From NCBI GenBank assembly GCA_028829895.1, contig CM054177.1:32575064-32639063 (forward strand): DNA of 64,000 bases, written 5' to 3'. This DNA is from Sinotaia quadrata. Lineage: Eukaryota > Mollusca > Gastropoda > Architaenioglossa > Viviparidae. The notes beneath the pieces are model-generated. The model saw only the letters and a program-made list of their open reading frames with translations, searched no databases and had not been told where the DNA came from. This document shows positions 31,893-45,700 of the stretch, one piece after another (positions within the stretch are counted from its first letter, which is position 1; each line of letters begins with the position of its first letter). The translations under genes and the position numbers were made by a program.

Positions 31893-34800
31893 CTCTATCT
31901 ATCTAACTATAAATGTAGAGCAAAAGAATAACTTAATGTAGTAAATATCTACATAAGTGTAAATAGAAAACTAATATCGTATCTGCTCGAAAGGGAAAGA
32001 AAAACGTGTCAAAAATATTTCAGCACGAAACAGGAATTCTTTAAAAGTATCTATAAATAAATTTTAACATCTCTTTATGACAGAAAAGCCTGAAAATATC
32101 TAAAAAAAAATAATTCATATATCTAAACAACAAGGAAACGTAAAATGTATTTAATAAATGTAGTAATGTATATTATTTCAGAGGTGCCCTAAAATATCTC
32201 TAAAACCATGTTAACATATATGCAGGACAAAGAATGCACAAAGGGTATCTAGAAAAAATATTAGCATTTATACATGGTGGGGGTGGGTTCAAGGGTGTTC
32301 TTTTTAAATAAATGCTAAAATATCTGCAGGACAATGGAGTCTTAAAAGGTATCTAACAAAATTATTACTGTACTTGCATACCAGAAAATTAAGTAAGCAT
32401 TTTACAAAATTACTAATGACTCCAATGAATGGGAACCTATAAAAGCTATATATCTAATAACAATATTAATATTTCTCCAATACATGGGAACCTATAAAGT
32501 ATCCAACATGTATACTAATTTTTCTCCAATACATGGGAACCTATAAAGTATCCAACATGCATACTAATTTTTCTCCGATACATGGGAACCTAAAAATATA
32601 TCTAACAAAATATATTAATACTTCTGCACGTCAGAGAAATTAAGGAAGTAGTAATATTAATACTCCTGTACGTCAGAGAAATTAAGGAAGCAATAATATT
32701 AATACTCCCGTACGTCCGAGAAATTAAGGAAGCAGTAATATTAATACTCCTGCAATGCATGGGACCATAACAAACTATCTAACAAAATATTGCTAATGTT
32801 TCTGCAAAACATGAGAACCTAAGTAGATACTGATCAAAATTATTAGTACAACTTCACGAAGGTAAATTTAACAAGTACCTTTCACAAATATTAACATAAC
32901 TATCAACAGGAGAGCCTAGATAATTTTTCACAAAAATATTAGTATAAATTCACGACAGGGAAAGTTGGAAAATATCTAACGCAATTATTAGCATATCTGG
33001 ATGACAGAAGAGCCTGCGCTTGTATCCAATAATAGTGGTAACATATTTGCACAGCAACAACACAGTTTACACGAAGGAAGTCCAACATAAATAGTAATAA
33101 ATGTATTTGCACGACAATTATCTAACAAAAAACTAACATTTTTACACGAAGGAAGTATAACAAAAATAGTAATAAATATGCTTGCTTTGAATCATTCAAG
33201 AAAAAGCATCTTGTTAATATTTTCATATATTTGCACGACAGAGAAAACTAAAATAGATCTGACATAATTATTAACTTATCTACACAGCCGGGGTGGTGGG
33301 TCTAAGCAAAAGTATTTGAGAATAATATGAATATATGTACATGACAAAGGAGACTAAAAAAAGTATTGAGACTAATATTAGTACATGAGGCTAAAAGAAG
33401 TATTGAGATAAATATCTGAACATGTACATAACAGGTGGTTATGAAAAGAAGTATTGAGACTACTATTAAATAAACTAGATGACAGGGGTCATGAAGAGAC
33501 ATATTGAGACTAATATTAATATATGCACATGACAAGAAATCCCATAAAAAGTACTGAAATGAATATTAATACACCACAAGACATATAGACCTACAAAAAG
33601 TATTTGAGTAATATTAATAAAATACATTAAGGTGATCATAAGAATGCATATTGAGACTAATATTAATACATTACATGTAGGACAAAAAATAAATATTGAG
33701 ATTGATATTTATACATTACATGACAAATGGGCCTGAAAAGAAATACTGAGACTAATATTTATAACTACGTAACAGGTTGGATAGAATGAAGTATTGAAAT
33801 TAATATTTATAAAGTCCATGACATAACGGCCTAAAAGAAGAGACTAATATGTATACATTACATGACAGGTGGGCCAAAAAGAAATACTGAGAAAATATTT
33901 ATACATTACATTACAGGTGAGCCTAAAAAAGAAGTACTGAGACTAATATTTATACACTGCTTGGCAGGTGGGCCTAAAAAGAAGTACTGAGGCTAATATT
34001 TATACACTGCTTGACAGGTGGGCCTAAAAAGAAGATATTCTGCTACTACAGTAGTTCTGCCAACGCGAGACCTGGTGTGGGCAAGTTCTGGCCAGAGCAC
34101 ATTGACCCCTTTTTATGCACACACGTCATCTTCGCCTTTGTCGACATCACCAAGGACGGCATGGACTTGACCCCCAATAACTGGAATGATTTGGGTGAAA
34201 ATGGTAAAATATTCATGTCCCAATCTTATAAAAAGCAGCTTCCATTTCTTTTGTGCATCTCTGTAAACCCTCATTTAATCAACATAATATTGTACGACAT
34301 ATAGTTGCTCCCGATTATAATAATATAATTTCCACTCATTAAAACAGTCAATAATTATTATATCCACACTGTGTGCAATACCATTATTATTTCCAAACTA
34401 CGTGAATCCTACGATTTTGTCGGTGTGCACAATGCATTTAAGTTTCTTGTATGTAAGTACGCTATTTAATTTCTGTGCCCATGATAATTTTACTTTACAC
34501 TGTAATACAAGGTCTGTATCAACCTCGACTTTCACCAGCTTTCTCCTGGGCTCACAAGGACCCAGATACCTAAAATATTCTTCTCTTAGTTCCGTTTTAT
34601 GAAGTGTGAAAATCTTTGGTCACTCTAAAAAAATACATATCTGATTTCTGTTATGCCTACAAAACTGGTCACTTTAAAAAAAACCAAACACAGATCTGAT
34701 TTCAATTATGCCTACAAAACTGGTCACTCTAAAAAAAACCAAACACAGATCTGATTTCAATTATGCCTACAAAACTGGTCACCTAGGCTATTGAGCAATG

Positions 34801-37800
34801 TGCTGTAAGAAACTTCACCCATACTTCCTCCTGACTTTAACAGACGGTGGCTTACCACTGGACATACACTTGTGGTGTACACTTGTCTAACCTCATTAGG
34901 TGTAAACCTGTCTAATCTGATTAGGTGTACACTTGTCTAATCTCATTAGGAGTACACTTGTCTAATCACATTAAGTGTAAACAATTCTAATCACATTAGG
35001 TGTACACTTGTCTAAACTCATTAGGTGTACACTTGTCTAATCTCATTAGGAGTACACTTGTCTAATCACATTAGGTGTAAACAATTCTAATCACATTAGG
35101 TGTACACCTGTCTAACCTCATTAGGTGTACACTTGTCTAACCTCATTAGATGTACACTTGTCTAACCTCATTAGGTGTACACTTGTCTAACCTCATTAGA
35201 TGTACACTTGTCTAATCTCATTAGCAGTACATCTGTCTAACCTCACTAGTTGTACACCTATCTAAACTCACCAGGTTTAACTACTTTAACTTGATTTAGT
35301 GTTTATTGTTTCACGCTTCTGGTTTGAATGTCCAGCGAAACAACCTTTTGCAAAACTAACAAGCTCTAATGCCACCATTAACTACAATTCTGATGCTCAA
35401 CCTTTCAACTCTTTAATCATCTAAACGGAAATATAATTTTCGTTCCTATGCTAACATAGACAACATTATACTAAATAAGTTCAAACTTTCAGATTTATAA
35501 TGCTTCAAGCCTATGTATAAGAATTATTATTTATTAAAACATTAACATTTATAAATGAATAAAACATTAACATTTATAAATGAATAAAAATGAATTTCTC
35601 ATTTCATTACAGTCTATATGCATGATAATTATTTACAGTCTATATGCATGATAATTATTTATGTCTCTATTATTGATAATTCAAGTCTATATGCACGATA
35701 ATTTATGTCTCTGTTATCGATAATTTGAAGTCTATATGCATAATAATTTGTCAGTACTATCGTCATCATTAGTCTATATGTATGACAATGTATGTCTATG
35801 CTACCGCTAACATTAGTCTATATGTATGACAATATATGTCTGTACTATCGCCATCATTAGTCTATATGTATGACAATGTATGTCTTTACTACCGCTATCA
35901 TTAGGTCTATATGTATGACAATGTATGTCTATACTACCGCTATCATTAGGTCTATATGTATGACAATGTATGTCTTTACTACCGCTATCATTAGGTCTAT
36001 ATGCTCGGACAATGAAGCTGAAAGCAAAGAACCCAACGCTGAAAATCTTGCTGGCAGTAGGAGGCTGGAAAATTGGATCGAAACCTTTCATCCCTCTCAT
36101 CGAGAGTGAGGACTACACCACGTGGGCTTACAACGTCGTCAGATACCTGCGCAAGTATGTTGTCGGAATTTTATAACCCACCCACATCATTAAATATCCG
36201 CTCTATAATGCGTTTTGTCAGTTTTATAACTCACAAAGAATGTTATCAACTATCCGCTTTATAATGCTTTTTTCAATTTTATCGCTCACAAACACCGTTA
36301 TCTAATATCCGCTTTTCAATTTTATAGCTCACAAGGACTGTTATCAAATAACCGCTCTATAATGTGTTTTTAATTTTATAACTCACAAACTGTTATCAAA
36401 CACCAGCGCAAACTGTTGTCTGTCTTACACCCAAAAGAGCATATTCATGAAGTTACAAATAATTGGAATATATTCAAAGTTGATCTGAACAACAAAGCTA
36501 CACAACTATATAGCTACACAAATAGCTACACTACTAGCTACACAACTATATAGCTACACAACTCTTTTAATTCTGCGACTTCCCAAGATGGTGTAATTTA
36601 TTGCACCTTGATTATTTTCTTCCAGTTAATTCGTTCTTGTGATCATTGTAAAAGAGAAGCTTGCATAATTTAATTATTTATCTAGATGCAACGGCTGCGA
36701 CAGATTTTAATTTATAAGTGGAAACTAAAAAATTCTCTAATATAGTGTAATTTGATCAGTCTAAGGTTTCATTTGTAAGTTGAAACTAAATAATTGTATG
36801 TTCGTACTATACCACAGCCATCGCACATGTTCGTAGTATACCACACAGCCATCGCGCATGTTCGTAGTATACCACACAGCCATCGCGCATGTTCGTAGTA
36901 TACCACACAGCCATCGCGCTTATCCGCACTGTATCGCACAGCCATCGCGCATGTTCGTACTATACCACAGCCATCGCACACGTTCATAGTATACCGCACA
37001 GCCATCGCGCATGTTCGTAGTATACCACAGCCATCGCGCTTGTTCGTACTATATCGCACAACCTCTCTTGCTGTCGTTATTAGAGAAAATGCCACGTGTA
37101 ATGCGTGGCAAGAGTAGCCAGCGGTCAGTAGTCCATCGCTAGTTAAACATGTAGTAGAAATCGCTTGTGAAATAATAACCCGGGGCTGGTTCTCCGAATC
37201 AAATATTAAAGTATTACTACTTTCTTTCAGATAGTCAGTCACCTGAGTGACTGCAAGTTTAAGGCAGTATGCAATAACAGGTGAAACATTTCAGCTAATT
37301 ATTCTAAAATAAATAACTAAATAAAAATTTGAATTCTGTCTAAAATTTCTTGAGCCTAATGGGTTCCAAGCAAAAAACGTCTCACGACTCAAGGACCGTG
37401 TAAACTGTAGACTGTAGAGCTATTCACTTTTAGATGCAGAGCTTCCTCGGCAAAATAAATCAAATAAATCGGTACAGTCTTGGGACCAAGCGTTGCACTG
37501 CTGACGCGGACTCCAACACCAATACTCTGTTAGCTCTGTCAACGTATAACTCAAACTATATACCAGTAATAACTGCATACTTCAACAATAACTACGTACC
37601 CCAATAATAATTACTTACTCCAATAATCACTACACACCCCAGTAATAACAACGTACCCAAATAATGATTTCTTACTCCAATAATCACTACACACCCCAGT
37701 AATAACAACGTACCCAAATAATAAAAACACACCTCAGTAATAACACCATACTTCAATAATAACTACACTCCCCAATAATAATTATATACCCCAATAATCA

Positions 37801-40800
37801 CTACACACCCCAGTCATAACAATATACCCCAATAACAACTACACACCCCAGTCATAACAATATACCCCAATAATCACTACACACCCCAGTGATAACAATA
37901 TACTCCAATAATCACTACACACCCCAGTCATAACAATATACCCCAATAACAACTACATATTTCTAAGTTGAAAACGGGTTTTCGATCCGTGCACGATAAC
38001 ATCAGAACAAAAACTTCAAAAACTATTTTCAAATGACAAAATGTCAGGCACAGTCAAAAGAAGCTTATGGCTTTCGGTAAATGCTGTCAAAATTGTCATC
38101 TTTAGTTTGTTGTGTTTTTTGTGATGCAATAAACGCCTAAGCTACAATAACTGCAAATAATTTGAGTATTGTTATCATTAATGCTTTCTTTTCTAAGTTG
38201 CTTCGTTTAAGAACCATTTGCCCTAGATGTATTCTGTAACATGTTTGATTAAGATCATTTGATCATTTTAAAAAAAAAATACGTAATATAGAGTGTAATT
38301 TGTAGAAGTAATATGTGTCATGTGACGAATGAGTAAGGATGATTTCGTAACGTGTAGAAGTAATATGAGGCTCATGGAACCTAAATTTCATGATGTGCTT
38401 AAGTGATGTGTTTTGTGACATTATGTGGAAGTTAATTTTCATGTCATACTTAAATGAGTGTTTTGTGAAGTGTTATGTGGAAGGTAAATTTCGAAGCATG
38501 TTTAAGTAATGTGTGGTTTGTGACCTGCATGTGGATGTTTAATTTCGTGACATATATAAATAAACTGTGGTTCGTGACATATAGGTATGGTTTTGACGGG
38601 ATGGATATGGACTGGGAGTTCCCCGGGACTCGAGGCAGCAAACCGGAAGACAAACATCGCTTCACGAAATTGATGAAAGTAAAGTTTTTATCATTATTCA
38701 CAAAACTGACGAAAGTAAGCCTTTCATCATTATTCACAAAACTGACGAAAGTAAGCCTTTCATCATTATTCACAAAATTGACGAAAATAAAGCTTTCATC
38801 AGTATTCGCAAAATTATGAAAGTAAAGTTTTTATCAGTATTCACAAAATTCATTACAAGAACATAATTTTGTTATTATTGTTCGCGAAATCATTAGAGTG
38901 TTATATAAACTTTCACTGGAAAAAACAGTCGTTTTTTCAGGCCCTGTTTGCACACAGACTAAGTGATGTCTAAACTTTAACTGATGTGTTGGGGGTTGGG
39001 GTGGGTGGGTTCATTTTCAAAGCCGTATTTGTACAGAGACTTAGATTTGAACACTTTCTACTTCTACTTACACGTCAAACGAAAAGTTCGTTAGTCTAAT
39101 ATATGTTGTCTGTTGAGACCCTGTATGAAAGGTTCTTTAGTCTGTTGTTTGTTGAGACTCTGTATGAGAGGTTCATTAGTTTAATTAATATATGTTGTTT
39201 CTTGAGATCCTGTATGAAAGGTTCATTAGTTTAATTAATATATGTTGTTTGTTGAGACCCTATATGAAAGGTCCATTAGTCTATGTTGTTTGTTGAAACC
39301 CTGTATGAAAGGTTCATTAGTTTATGTTGTTTGTTGAGACCCTGTATTAGAGGTTCATTAGTCTAATATACGCTGTTTTCAGACCCTGTATGAGAGTTCA
39401 TTAGTCCAATATATGCTGTTTTTAGATCCTGTATGAAAGTTTCGCCACTGAAGCAGAACGCAGCAAGAAGGAAAGGCTGATTCTAACCTTGGCTGCAGCA
39501 TCCAGCGACTTCTATGTGGAGAAAGCTTACGAGCCGACTGAGGTCCACAAGTAAGTGATAGATCAATGTCGTAAATCAGTCAAGCTACGTGCATTTCCTA
39601 TTGTTTAGTGTAGTAAATTGTTTTAATGGTATGTCGTAAATCAGTCAAGCTACGTGTATTTCCTACTGTTTAGTGTAGTAAATTGTCAAGCATATATTTT
39701 CTACTGTTTAATGTAGTAAATTGTTTTAATGGTATATCGTAAATCAGTCAAGCTACATGTATTTTCTACTGTTTAATGTAGTAAATTGTCAAGCTACATG
39801 TATTTTCTATTGTTTAATGTAGTAAATTGTCAAGCAACGTGTATTTTCAACTGTTTAATGTAGTAAATTGTTTTAATGGTATGTCGTAAATCAGTCAAGC
39901 AACGTGTATTTTCAACTGTTTAATGTAGTAAATTGTTTTAATGGTATTTTTGTAAAATATCAGTCAAGCTCATGTATGTTGTTCTACTGTTTAATGTAGT
40001 AAATTGTCAAGCAACGTGTATTTTCAACTGTTTAATGTAGTAAATTGTCAAGCAACGTGTATTTTCAACTGGTTAATGTAGTAAATTGTTTTAATGGTAT
40101 TTTTGTAAAAAATCAGTCTAGCTCATGTATGTTGTTCTACTGTTTAATGTAGTAAATTGTCAAGCAACGTGTATTTTCAACTGTTTAATGTAGTAAATTG
40201 TCAAGCAACGTGTATTTTCAACTGTTTAATGTAGTAAATTGTTTTAATGGTATGTCGTAAATCAGTCAAGCAACGTGTATTTTCAACTGTTTAATGTAGT
40301 AAATTGTTTTAATGGTATTTTTGTAAAAAATCAGTCAAGCTCATGTATGTTGTTCTACTGTTTAATGTAGTAAATTGTCAAGCAACGTGTATTTTCAACT
40401 GTTTAATGTAGTAAATTGTCAAGCAACGTGTATTTTCAACTGGTTAATGTAGTAAATTGTTTTAATGGTATTTTTGTAAAAAATCAGTCTAGCTCATGTA
40501 TGTTGTTCTACTGTTTAATGTAGTAAATTGTCAAGCAACGTGTATTTTCAACTGTTTAATGTAGTAAATTGTCAAGCAACGTGTATTTTCAACTGTTTAA
40601 TGTAGTAAATTGTTTTAATGGTATGTCGTAAATCAGTCAAGCAACGTGTATTTTCAACTGTTTAATGTAGTAAATTGTTTTAATGGTATTTTTGTAAAAA
40701 ATCAGTCAAGCTCATGTATGTTGTTCTACTGTTTAATGTAGTAAATTGTCAAGCAACGTGTATTTTCAACTGTTTAATGTAGTAAATTGTCAAGCAACGT

Positions 40801-42702
40801 GTATTTTCAACTGGTTAATGTAGTAAATTGTTTTAATGGTATTTTTGTAAAAAATCAGTCTAGCTCATGTATGTTGTTCTACTGTTTAATGTAGTAAATT
40901 GTCAAGCAACGTGTATTTTCAACTGTTTAATGTAGTAAATTGTTTTAATGGTATGTCGTAAATCAGTCAAGCAACGTGTATTTTCAACTGTTTAATGTAG
41001 TAAATTGTTTTAATGGTATTTTTGTAAAAAAATCAGTCAAGCTCATGTATGTTGTTCTACTGTTTAATGTAGTAAATTGTCAAGCAACGTGTATTTTCAA
41101 CTGTTTAATGTAATAGATTGTTTTAGTTGTGTGTCTTAAATGAGTCAAGCAACCTTCATTTTCAACTGTTTTAAAGTCGTCAATTGTTTTAGAGGTGTGT
41201 CGTAAATTGTAAAGCCACGCGTATTTTCAAATGGTTTAATGTCGTCAATTGTTTTAGTTTTGCTTGGTAATCATTTAAATACGAATGTTCTATAGTATTT
41301 TTAAATGTCATAAATTATTTAAGCTAAACGTGTTTTCAGTTTATAGAAGTTGTCAAAATTAATTATTTTTACTTGTTTTCATTGTTTTGTAAGCGCATTG
41401 GAAATTTTACCTGAAAGGAATTTTGGAGGATTTCATTGGTCCTATAAAATCCTTTAGGTGCAATTAAATTTCAAAGAATTTTTGTCGATGACCGCTAAAA
41501 CTTTAGCTTGAAAGTGAACACCGACAACTAAAATTAAAAAGACATAATCAAACTGATAATGCATGGAAAACATATATGAAAGAATATGATTTTGTTAAGT
41601 GTGTACATAAAATTTATTTACCTTATACGTGTTTTCAGTTAGTGGTATGCAGTAAATCATTTGAGTAACACGTGTTTTCAGTAGTGGTATGTGTAAAACT
41701 GTAAATCATTTGGGTAACACGTGTTTTCAGTTAGTGGTATGTCGTAAATCATTTACCTTATACATGTTTTCAGTTCGTGATATGTCGTAAATCATTTACC
41801 TTATACGTTTTCAGTTCGTGATATGTCGTAATTCATTTACCTTATACATGTTTTCAGTTCGTGATATGTCGTAAATCATTTACCTTAATACATGTTTTCA
41901 GTTCGTGATATGTCGTAAATCATTAGTGTCTATGCCATTTTTAAATGTCATTGTTAGATACGTGGACTATGTCCTGTTGATGACGTACAACTACCATGGC
42001 TCAGGGTGGGAGAAAATCACTGGCCATCATTCACCCATCTTGCCACACAGACTGGACCCTCCCGGTGAGCAGCGTGAACTTTATGTGGTGAGTACAGTGT
42101 GGTGATCTGATTATATAGAAGTGTGAGCAGTTCCGGTTATGTGTGGTGGGTTCAGTGTTATTTATAAAATTGTGAGCAGCTTGAAATATTTGTGTACTAG
42201 CCATAGAGCTGTGAACAGTTTGAATTATGTGTGTACTAGCCATAGAGTTATGAGCAGTTTGAATTAATTGTGTACTCTCCATAGAGTTAAAAATAGGTGA
42301 CATTAATCTCATTAATAGCTTCGAAATTTCCATTTTAATAGGATAAGAAACATTAGGAACCGAATTTCAAAGACATAGTGTAATGTATACATATAATTAT
42401 ATCCAATAATATCATATCGCGCTATTTTGTTAGCTTTGGTCTATCGATTACTGGATGAAAAATGGAGTGCCCAGGTCAAAGATCATTATGGGACTGCCTA
42501 CATACGGACTTGGTTTTAAACTGTCGGACGCTTCCAATCATGACATACGGGCTTCTGCAGAGGGAGGCAACGAAAAGGGCAAGTACACCGGCGAGTCTGG
42601 CATCCTGTCACACTATGAGGTAAATATTGTAGTCGTTTTCATGTGCTAAATCTAACTTTAGTACAGAAAAAAATTAATTTATATGTTTAAGACTGAAAAA
42701 TA

Positions 42703-42738
<36 letters not shown>

Positions 42739-45700
42739 TTAATTATACTCACGTCATTTGGACAGGGCCACATATATAAATACGCGCACGCAGGTGTATA
42801 TGTGTACCTATGTATGTAAAATGATAAATATGTGTGTACCTATGTATGTAAAATGATAAATATGTGTGTACCTATGTATGTCAAATGATAAATATGTGTG
42901 TACCATTGCAGATCTGTGAGAACGTGCTGCAAAACCACTGGAAAGTCGAGTGGATAAATGACCAAAGAGTACCTTATGCACATGGGGGTGGTGAGTGGGT
43001 GGGATTCGACTCTCCAGACAGCATAAGACTAAAGGTAAACTAGTAGACATAGTTTTTAAAAAATGGGAAGGGGGGATGAATTGAGACAGATAACTGATGT
43101 AGTCATTGAGACAGATAACTGATGTAATCAGGGGACCTATAACAAATATTGGCTTGGAGATCTATAACGGATGTAGTCATGGGATCTATAACTGATAGAA
43201 TCATAGAGATCTATAACAAATGTAGACTTGGAGATCTATAACGGATGTAGTCATGAGATCTATAACTGATAGAATCATGGAGATCTATAACAAATGTAGA
43301 CTTGGAGATCTATAACGGATGTAGTCAGGAGACTTATAACTAATGCAGTCATGGAGACTGTAACGTGGGTCATTTGCGTGGATTTTCTTAATTATGGTCT
43401 GGAGCACCCAAACTAAGTAATCTCACTCACTTAAGGAACAATCAAACATCAGTCAATGACAATGTGTGACGCTAACCTACCTAATTAATTGTTATGATGA
43501 TTATTATTTATTAATCACGTGAAAACGTCGCGAGTTTCTTTCATCACGCTCCAAAAGTGTTGAGCATCAGAGTCTGAGAGTTCCGGATTTAAAATAACGT
43601 CATCAACAGTTTCAACATCTGTATTAAACCTGGGTGAGGTCGCCTCTATTACAATAGTAGCGACCATGTTATCCGGGTGTTCTTTATACTCTTTCATCAA
43701 ATTAACAAGAAACATTTTCACCTTAGATCCGATCTAAATTCGGAAATTGCCATCCACTCAATTTCTCAACAAAATAATAGGGTCCTTGCCATGATACATC
43801 TAATTTGTTATGGTGCAGACTCAACTACAGTCTGACAGTCAGAAACAATACAGCTGACTAGACAAGTATAAGACCTCGCACTTTTAACCGATGCATTTCT
43901 GATCATATATGCATTTATTAAAACAGTCACTGATTAAGAAATAACAAAGAAATATTACAGTTTTAAGTAGATGATTATCCTTAAGTTTTGTCACTGACTA
44001 TGGATGCGTTGTTTTCAGCACACACAACAGAGAGTTTTATCACCTCTAGTGGCAGTGAGTTTGACAGAAGTTGCCCTGAGAATGACCTTAATACGCATTT
44101 CATTGGTTCGATCAGCGTGTTGACATTCAGTGACTAGCTGAAATGTGGTGACCAGTGGTGACCAGTGGTGACCAGTGGTGACCAGCGGGTCAGGGTGGAA
44201 GGGAAGCTAGGAGGGTCATGAAAGAAAGTTTCTAATATACAGATTTTATGCAAGCGAGAAAATTTTGACATGGCCTACAATCTGACTGAGACCTAAAACT
44301 GGTGTGGTCATGTAGAGCTATAAATGAAGTAGACATGGACAACTATAATTGGTGTAGTCATGGACAGCTAACTGATGTAGCCATGTAGAGCTATAACTGA
44401 AGTAGTCATGGACAGCTTGCTGATGTAGCCATGTAGAGCTATAGCTGAAGTAGTCATGTAGAGCTATAACTGAATTAGACATGGACAGAATTCACTAATG
44501 CAATTATAGAGTTAACAAGCATTTATTGAGACCTATAACAAAAGTAGCCATGGACAGAATTCATTAATGCAATTATAGAGTTAACAACTGATGCATTCAT
44601 TGAGACCTATAACAAATGTAGCCATGGACAGAATTCACTAATGCAATTATCGAGTTAACAACTGATGCATTCATTGAGACCTATAACAAATGTAGCCATA
44701 GAGATCTATAACCGGTGTAGTTTTAAAGGAAGTAAATTTTATTTCATATGTATTTGTCAACTTCTTGTAGATGTTGCGGCATTAAGAGTATGCTAGTTTT
44801 TATGTTTATACCTCTTTTTACTGTGTTCTCTTTGTTTTCTGGGACCTCTTTTTAACAGTGTTCTCTTTTTTTCTGGGACCTCTTTTTACAATGCTCTCTT
44901 TGTTTTCTGGGACCTCTTTTTTACAGTGTTTTCTTTGTTTCTGGAACCTCTTTTTACAGTGTTCTCTTTGTTTTGGGGGACTTCTTTTTAAAGTGTTCTC
45001 TTTGTTTCTGGGACCTATTTTAAAAGTGTTCTCTTTGGTTCTGGGACCTTTTTTAAAAGTGTTCTCTTTGGTTCTGGGACCTTTTTTTAAAGTGTTCTCT
45101 TTGGTTCTGGGACCTTTTTTAAAAGTGTTCTCTTTGGTTCTGGGACCTCTTTTAAAAGTGTTCTCTTTGTTCCTGGGACCTCTTTATACAGTGTTCTCTT
45201 TGTTTCTGGGACCACATTTTACAGTGCTCTCTTTGTTTCTGGCACCTTTCTTCTCTTGAGATTGCTTAACGCGGGCTTCAATGATTGAGCAATAACAAAT
45301 TTATTTTAAAGATACATTAGAAAAGCTAATTATATAAGACTTAAATCTCTTTCCCGATGTAACGTGATTATAAACATTTCTAAATGCATATAAATGTTTA
45401 CTTCTCAAGGTAATTTGATTATCAAAATGCCCCTACGAAATGTGTTCTTCAGGCAAAAATTATCCTCAGAATGGATTTGGCTGGGGCCTTCATTTGGTCA
45501 GTTGAAATGGACGACTTCAATGGTCACTGTGGCGGTCCAAAGTACCCACTTCTCCGCAGCGTGTACGAGGTGTTTACCGACAACATTAGCGCGTCCTTAG
45601 TTACAAGTTCCCAAATGGCTGGTTCTGGCATTCGTTCACTTCCTGCCCAACACAGCGACTCAAAGTTCTCTCAGATTTCTCAGTCCGGCCACTCATCGTC

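Noticed and set aside
44858..45259. 133-codon ORF of [10 protein letters not shown] repeats
   Set aside because: It is the intronic 33-bp array read through; it lies inside chitinase intron 8.
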